Source: Streptomyces fildesensis
Lineage (GTDB): Bacteria > Actinomycetota > Actinomycetes > Streptomycetales > Streptomycetaceae
NCBI RefSeq assembly: GCF_016107395.1
Contig: NZ_JAAIKO010000001.1
Coordinates: 248,001 to 312,000, forward strand
Length of the DNA stretch: 64,000 nt
Reading direction: 5' to 3'
Shown: in pieces, positions 60,463 through 64,000 of the stretch
How the letters are laid out: each line of letters begins with the position of its first letter
Position numbering within the stretch: position 1 is the stretch's first letter
Made by a program: the position numbers and the translations under genes
Notes under the pieces: model-generated
What the model saw: the letters and a program-made list of their open reading frames with translations, nothing else
The model's database searches: none
Told to the model about the DNA's origin: nothing

Positions 60463-60980
60463 AGCAGCAGCCAGGCGCATTCGGGCGGAACGCGCTCCCT
60501 GCCGCCGTCCCCGTCTTAGCGGCCCCTACGGCCCCTTCCGGCCCGGTCCCGGCCGCGATCCCCGCGCAGGTCCCTGCCCCGGCTCCGAGCCCGCCGGGGA
60601 CGGCCTTCCGGACCTTCCCCGGAACCCCGGCCCATGTCTCCACCGCCCGCCGCTACGTCACCCAGTTCCTCGCGGACCCGGGCTACCGCCACGTCATCGA
60701 CGACGCCGTGCTCCTGGTGAGCGAACTGGCGAGCAACGCGATCCTGCACACCAGGTCGGGGGATCCGCTCGGCGGCTTCACCGTCGAACTGGGCTTCCCC
60801 GCGGGCACCGTGCGCATCGCCGTCCACGACCAGGGCAGCCGCGAGGTCCCGCGGGTGCTGCACGGCAACGGGGAGGGCGGCCGCGGCCTCGGCCTCGTCG
60901 AGGTCCTCGCCGCCGACTGGGGCATCACGGGCGGTCCGGCCGGTCGCACCGTCTGGTTCGAACTGACCCTGCGGCCGTGA
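60459..60980 (+). CDS. RsbW/SpoIIAB-like anti-sigma factor kinase
   Basis: This 173-residue protein has a Pro/Ala-rich N-terminal tail (~55 residues) and a HATPase_c_2 domain (N-box ELASNAILHTRSG, G-boxes HDQGSREVP and GEGGRGLGLV). It overlaps the phosphatase by four bases (ATGA), so the kinase and phosphatase are made together. It probably phosphorylates an anti-anti-sigma factor and binds a sigma factor or a similar partner, neither of which is encoded here. Confidence 0.87.
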   Translation: MKQQPGAFGRNALPAAVPVLAAPTAPSGPVPAAIPAQVPAPAPSPPGTAFRTFPGTPAHVSTARRYVTQFLADPGYRHVIDDAVLLVSELASNAILHTRSGDPLGGFTVELGFPAGTVRIAVHDQGSREVPRVLHGNGEGGRGLGLVEVLAADWGITGGPAGRTVWFELTLRP

Positions 60981-60998
60981 TGCCCCCGGGGGCGGCCC

Positions 60999-61760
60999 TC
61001 AGCGGGCCGTGAAGCCGCCGTCGACCGCCAGTGCGGCGCCGGTGATGAACGCCGCCTCGTCGCTCAGCAGGAACGCGGTGAACGCGGCGATCTCCTCAGG
61101 GAGCGCGATCCGCCCCATCGGGTGCATCGCGGCGATCGCCGCCACCGCCTCCGGTGTCGCGCCCATCGTGGCCCGGAACAGCGGAGTGTCCACTCCCCCG
61201 GTCACCAGCGCGTTGACCCGCACCCCCTGCTCGGCGGTCTCCAGCGCCGCCGCCCGCGTCAGCCCGACGACCCCGTGCTTCGCCGCCACGTACGGCGAGA
61301 CCCCGGCCATTCCCACGACGCCGAGATTGGACGCGTTGTTGACGATCGCGCCACCACCGGCCGCGACAATCGCCGGAATCTGGTACTTGAGGCCGTAGAA
61401 CACGGTCGACAGATTGTGCGCGATATCCGCCTGCCAGCCGTCGGCGTCGATCGACTGCACCGGCCCGAACGCATTCACCCCGCCGACATTGTTGAAAGCC
61501 CCGTCCAGCCGCCCGAATTCCGCCACCGCGACCTCCACCACGCGGGCGGCCTCCTCCTCAACGGTGACATCGGCCCCCACGAACACCGCCCGCCCACCGG
61601 CGGCGCGAATCCCCGCGGCGACTTCCTCCCCGACATCCTTCCGCCGCGCGGCAATCACCACAGCGGCCCCTTCGGACGCGACGCGTTCCGCGACGGCCCT
61701 TCCCATTCCGGAGTTTCCCCCGGTGACGACAATTACCTTGGAATCAAAGCGAGATGACAT
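60999..61760 (-). CDS. SDR-family oxidoreductase
   Basis: This 253-residue classical short-chain dehydrogenase has the cofactor motif TGGNSGMGRAVAERV, NNVGG after strand 4, and the catalytic Ser/Tyr/Lys in NASNLGVVGMAGVSPYVAAKHG. Arginines after strand 2 (VIAARRKDVG) favour NADPH. The C-terminal GAALAVDGGFTAR is the usual SDR ending. The substrate is unknown. It is convergent with the RsbW-like gene, only 18 bases apart. Confidence 0.92.
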   Translation of the reverse strand: MSSRFDSKVIVVTGGNSGMGRAVAERVASEGAAVVIAARRKDVGEEVAAGIRAAGGRAVFVGADVTVEEEAARVVEVAVAEFGRLDGAFNNVGGVNAFGPVQSIDADGWQADIAHNLSTVFYGLKYQIPAIVAAGGGAIVNNASNLGVVGMAGVSPYVAAKHGVVGLTRAAALETAEQGVRVNALVTGGVDTPLFRATMGATPEAVAAIAAMHPMGRIALPEEIAAFTAFLLSDEAAFITGAALAVDGGFTAR

Positions 61761-61854
61761 GCCTTGAGCTTGCGCCGTTGCCGCCGCGGGGTCCGGCGGG
61801 AATCAGACGTCGAATCCGGTCGACCTGATGGTCCGTAGCGCTCGCACGCGGCGC

Positions 61855-62556
61855 TCAGAACTCGTCGGCGCCGTTGCGGAGCTCGTACGTCCAGTAGCCG
61901 GTCTTCGCGGCGGACTCGTCGACGGAGAGGCCGCCCGAGGGGGCGGTGACGACGCGGCTGCCTTCGGCGGGGCCGTTGGCGGCGAAGAGGTTGACGTTGA
62001 AGGTGGTGACGACCTTGTTGTTCTCGTGCACGCCGCCCAGGCCGACGCGGACGTTCGCGTAGGCCGGCTCGCCGGACTTCAGGACGATCGGGGTCGCGGG
62101 CTTGCTCTTCGCGACGGCCGGGATGTCCTTGGCGGTCTGGATGTCGCCGAAGGCGATCAGCGGGTACTGGAGGAGGCGGCAGGAGCGGCCGGAGGTGTTG
62201 AGGGCGGTCAGGACGATGTGCTCGGTGGGCGTCTCGTCCGCCTTCGCCATCGTGATCTTCACGTCCTTGTAGCCGCAGGCGGGGACCTTGGACGTGTCCG
62301 TCGAGCCGGTCGAGTTCTTACCGCCGGTGCCGGAAGTGGAGCCCGTCTTGCTCTTGGACGCGGCGGGGTCCGCCGTCGCCCCGGTGCCCGCCGTGCCGGC
62401 CGCCGGCTTCGACGCGGTGTCCGAGGGGGTCTGCGAAGCGTTCGGGGTCCCCGCGGCCTTCGCGTCGGTGTCGCTGCCGCCGCAGGCGGTCAGGCCCAGC
62501 GAGAGTGCGGCGACGACAACGGCGGCGGCGATGGTGTTCTTGCGGTGGATACGCAC
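61855..62556 (-). CDS. DUF4232-type lipoprotein
   Basis: This 233-residue lipoprotein has signal peptide RIHRKNTIAAAVVVAALSLGLTAC with lipidated Cys25, a ~75-residue Ser/Thr/Gly/Ala-rich linker and a DUF4232-like extracellular domain (HIVLTALNTSGRSCRLLQYPLIAFG; SGEPAYANVRVG). Two cysteines (ACGYKD and GRSCRL) may form a disulphide. The start is GTG 62556 with GGGGAG seven bases upstream, better than the ATG 11 codons earlier. The function of such mobile-looking surface lipoproteins is unknown. Confidence 0.82.
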   Translation of the reverse strand: MRIHRKNTIAAAVVVAALSLGLTACGGSDTDAKAAGTPNASQTPSDTASKPAAGTAGTGATADPAASKSKTGSTSGTGGKNSTGSTDTSKVPACGYKDVKITMAKADETPTEHIVLTALNTSGRSCRLLQYPLIAFGDIQTAKDIPAVAKSKPATPIVLKSGEPAYANVRVGLGGVHENNKVVTTFNVNLFAANGPAEGSRVVTAPSGGLSVDESAAKTGYWTYELRNGADEF

Positions 62557-62646
62557 GGTGGATCTCCCCGTAATGGATGGTCGGCGCACGCATTCGGTGC
62601 TGAATACAACCTTCCGGTGGCGCGCTGCCGTCCCGCTTACGTACCG

Positions 62647-62928
62647 CTAACGATCGGCTGACAGCCGTGAGAGCAGTTCCGCGGCCCGTGCCGAGCCCTC
62701 CGTGAACCCGGCCGCTTCGGCTGCTGCCGCAGCCCCTTTCAGCTGGTCAGCGGCCTCGTCGGGACGGCCGAGGGCGGCCAGCGCCTCGCCCCGGACGATC
62801 TGCAGCATCGCCCGGCCGACCACCGCGTCGGGGGAGACCAGTTCCGCCGCGGACAGCGTGTGCGCGAGCGCCTCCTCGTACGCCTCCGTGGTGAGGCAGT
62901 GCCTCGCCAGATGCTGGAGAGTCAGCAC
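62647..62928 (-). CDS. C-terminal TPR part of a frameshifted AfsR-like regulator
   Basis: This 93-residue open frame reads as TPR helices (LTLQHLARHCLTTEAYEEALAHTLSAAELVSPDAVVGRAMLQIVRGEALAALGRPDEAADQL), continuing the repeats of the preceding gene. It overlaps that gene by seven bases in another frame, and its apparent GTG start has no ribosome site of note. It is best taken as the end of the same protein after a frame change at the G-run 62935-62939. Confidence 0.6.
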   Translation of the reverse strand: MLTLQHLARHCLTTEAYEEALAHTLSAAELVSPDAVVGRAMLQIVRGEALAALGRPDEAADQLKGAAAAAEAAGFTEGSARAAELLSRLSADR

Positions 62929-64000
62929 CTGGGTGGGGGATGGCCGGTCCGTGCGGCGAGCGTGACCGCGTGGGTCATCAGCTGCCCCGCCCGGACGTGG
63001 TCACCGGTGGAGTCCAGGACGGCCCCGAGGTTGACGTAGGCCACCGCCTCGCTGATCGCGTCGCCCGCCCGTGCGGCCAGTTCGGGCGCCTGCTCCAGCT
63101 GGACGAGCGCCTCGGCGTCCCGGCCCTCCTCGTGCAGCACCCAGCCGAGCAGTGCCCGCACCCGCGACTGCGCGTCCAGGTCGCCCACGTGCTCCGCCGA
63201 GTCGAGCCCGGTCCGGAGGAGCGGCACCCAGCCGTCCCTGATCCGCCACAGCATCAGCGGCCACTGCACGACGGCGAGCCGCCAGGCCCGGTCGTGCAGG
63301 CCCATCGCGACGGCCGCGGCGACCGCGCCCTCCAATGCCGGACGCTCCGCCTCGTACCAGGCCAGCGCCGCCGCACGGTCCTCGAACTCCCTGGTCGCCG
63401 GGGGCCGTCGGAAGTCCGGGGGCAGCGAGTAGCAGGGCTGGGAACCGGGTTCGGCGGCGGCGTCCGCCGCGAGCCCTGTGTAGAGGTAGTGGTCGATGAG
63501 GCGGTGCAGGCCCTGAGGGTCCGCCTGCGGGGCGAGATGGCGGGCGTAGAGGCGGACCAGGTCGTGCGGCGTCCAGCGGCCGGGGACGGTCTCGGTGAGC
63601 AGATGGGCCGCGGCGAGCCGGTCCAGGTCGGCGGAGGCCTGTGCGGGGGACATCCCGGCGAGCGCGCCCGCCGCGAAACGGTCCAGGTCGGACCCGGTGT
63701 GCAGGCCGAGCGCGCGGAACATCCGGGCGGCCGGCTCGGGCAGTTGCTGCAGCGTCAGCCGCAGTGCGGCCGAGACCCCGGTGTCCTCGATGTTCAGCAG
63801 GGCCAGACAGCCCTGTTCGTCGGCCAGTTCGCCGACCATCGCGTCGAGCGTCCACTGCGGCCGCTCGGCCAGCCGTGCCGCCGTCACCCGCAGGGCGAGC
63901 GGCAGCCCGTCGCAGAGTCCGGCCAGCCGCGCGGCGGCGCCGGGCTCGGCGGCGACCCGATCCGCGCCCAGCACGCTGCGGAGCAGCGCCACCGAGTCGG
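62922..64000 (-). CDS. AfsR/SARP-like NB-ARC/TPR regulator, 3' part, runs off the window and appears frameshifted
   Basis: The frame enters from beyond 64000 and holds ~359 codons. It starts in an NB-ARC-type segment (AARLAGLCDGLPLALRVTAARL, the GLPLAL motif), followed by a winged-helix-like region and TPR-like helices (DAQSRVRALLGWVLHEEGRDAEALVQLEQA; VAYVNLGAVLDSTGDHVRAGQLM). An AfsR- or SARP-type regulator is likely, with its DNA-binding and P-loop parts outside the window. It ends early at RTGHPPPRC, where the TPR series continues in another frame, indicating a frameshift. Confidence 0.72.
   Translation of the reverse strand, partial: DSVALLRSVLGADRVAAEPGAAARLAGLCDGLPLALRVTAARLAERPQWTLDAMVGELADEQGCLALLNIEDTGVSAALRLTLQQLPEPAARMFRALGLHTGSDLDRFAAGALAGMSPAQASADLDRLAAAHLLTETVPGRWTPHDLVRLYARHLAPQADPQGLHRLIDHYLYTGLAADAAAEPGSQPCYSLPPDFRRPPATREFEDRAAALAWYEAERPALEGAVAAAVAMGLHDRAWRLAVVQWPLMLWRIRDGWVPLLRTGLDSAEHVGDLDAQSRVRALLGWVLHEEGRDAEALVQLEQAPELAARAGDAISEAVAYVNLGAVLDSTGDHVRAGQLMTHAVTLAARTGHPPPRC

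Overview
The window is chromosomal DNA of a Streptomyces or a very close relative. It is GC-rich throughout, uses GTG and TTG starts freely, and carries mycothiol biosynthesis (mshB), an oligopeptide importer in the order of the bldK sporulation locus, several multidomain PAS/GAF/SpoIIE phosphatases, an AfsR-like TPR regulator, and a chitinase with a DasR-type palindrome upstream. I saw no rRNA, tRNA, CRISPR array, phage module or intact transposase. One short MITE-like element is present.

Layout. 36-6061 (minus): a regulated export locus made of an ABC-2 ATPase and permease, a DesK-type histidine kinase, an MMPL exporter and the NarL/LuxR response regulator, with a near-perfect palindrome upstream. 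6178-9881 (minus): a wall-associated peptidoglycan-binding-like membrane protein, a DUF6113-like membrane protein, mshB and a 64-residue membrane peptide. 10071-12239 (plus): an S9 prolyl-oligopeptidase, followed by a convergent polytopic membrane protein (12286-13392). 13804-20025 (plus): a five-gene oligopeptide importer in the order permease-lipoprotein-permease-ATPase-ATPase, called here bldKA-E. 20143-25857 and 26969-32889 (minus): two further complete Dpp/Opp importers that are paralogous to each other, separated by a methyltransferase. All three importers have a strong stem-loop directly after the binding-protein gene.

33325-38400: a VOC protein, a SnoaL-like protein, the ribosome-associated GTPase TypA/BipA and an orphan oligopeptide-binding lipoprotein. 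38743-42683 (plus): a succinate dehydrogenase/fumarate reductase operon (small coiled-coil protein, membrane anchor, flavoprotein, iron-sulfur subunit) closed by a 17-bp-stem terminator. 42781-45608 (plus): a TPM-domain membrane protein and a PspA/IM30 protein, a likely membrane-stress pair. 45632-45808: the MITE-like element. 45807-51155 (minus): two tandem PAS-GAF-SpoIIE-HATPase phosphatases.

51716-52834 (minus): Nudix, SPOR and RpiB-like genes. 52918-55552 (minus): an NCS1 permease with an unusual cysteine-rich tail, preceded by a HutC-type GntR regulator. 55630-56655 (minus): a DUF4190/septum-formation-like membrane protein. 56826-58178 (plus): a secreted GH18 chitinase. 58384-60980 (plus): a third SpoIIE phosphatase coupled to a separate RsbW-like kinase. 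60999-64000 (minus): an SDR oxidoreductase, a DUF4232 lipoprotein and an AfsR-like NB-ARC/TPR regulator that is apparently frameshifted and runs off the window.

Functional themes are oligopeptide import and peptide turnover (15 importer genes, an orphan binding protein and a peptidase), partner-switching or phosphatase signalling (three SpoIIE proteins and a kinase), and envelope stress and export. Functions are assigned from recognisable motifs by eye. No database search was run.
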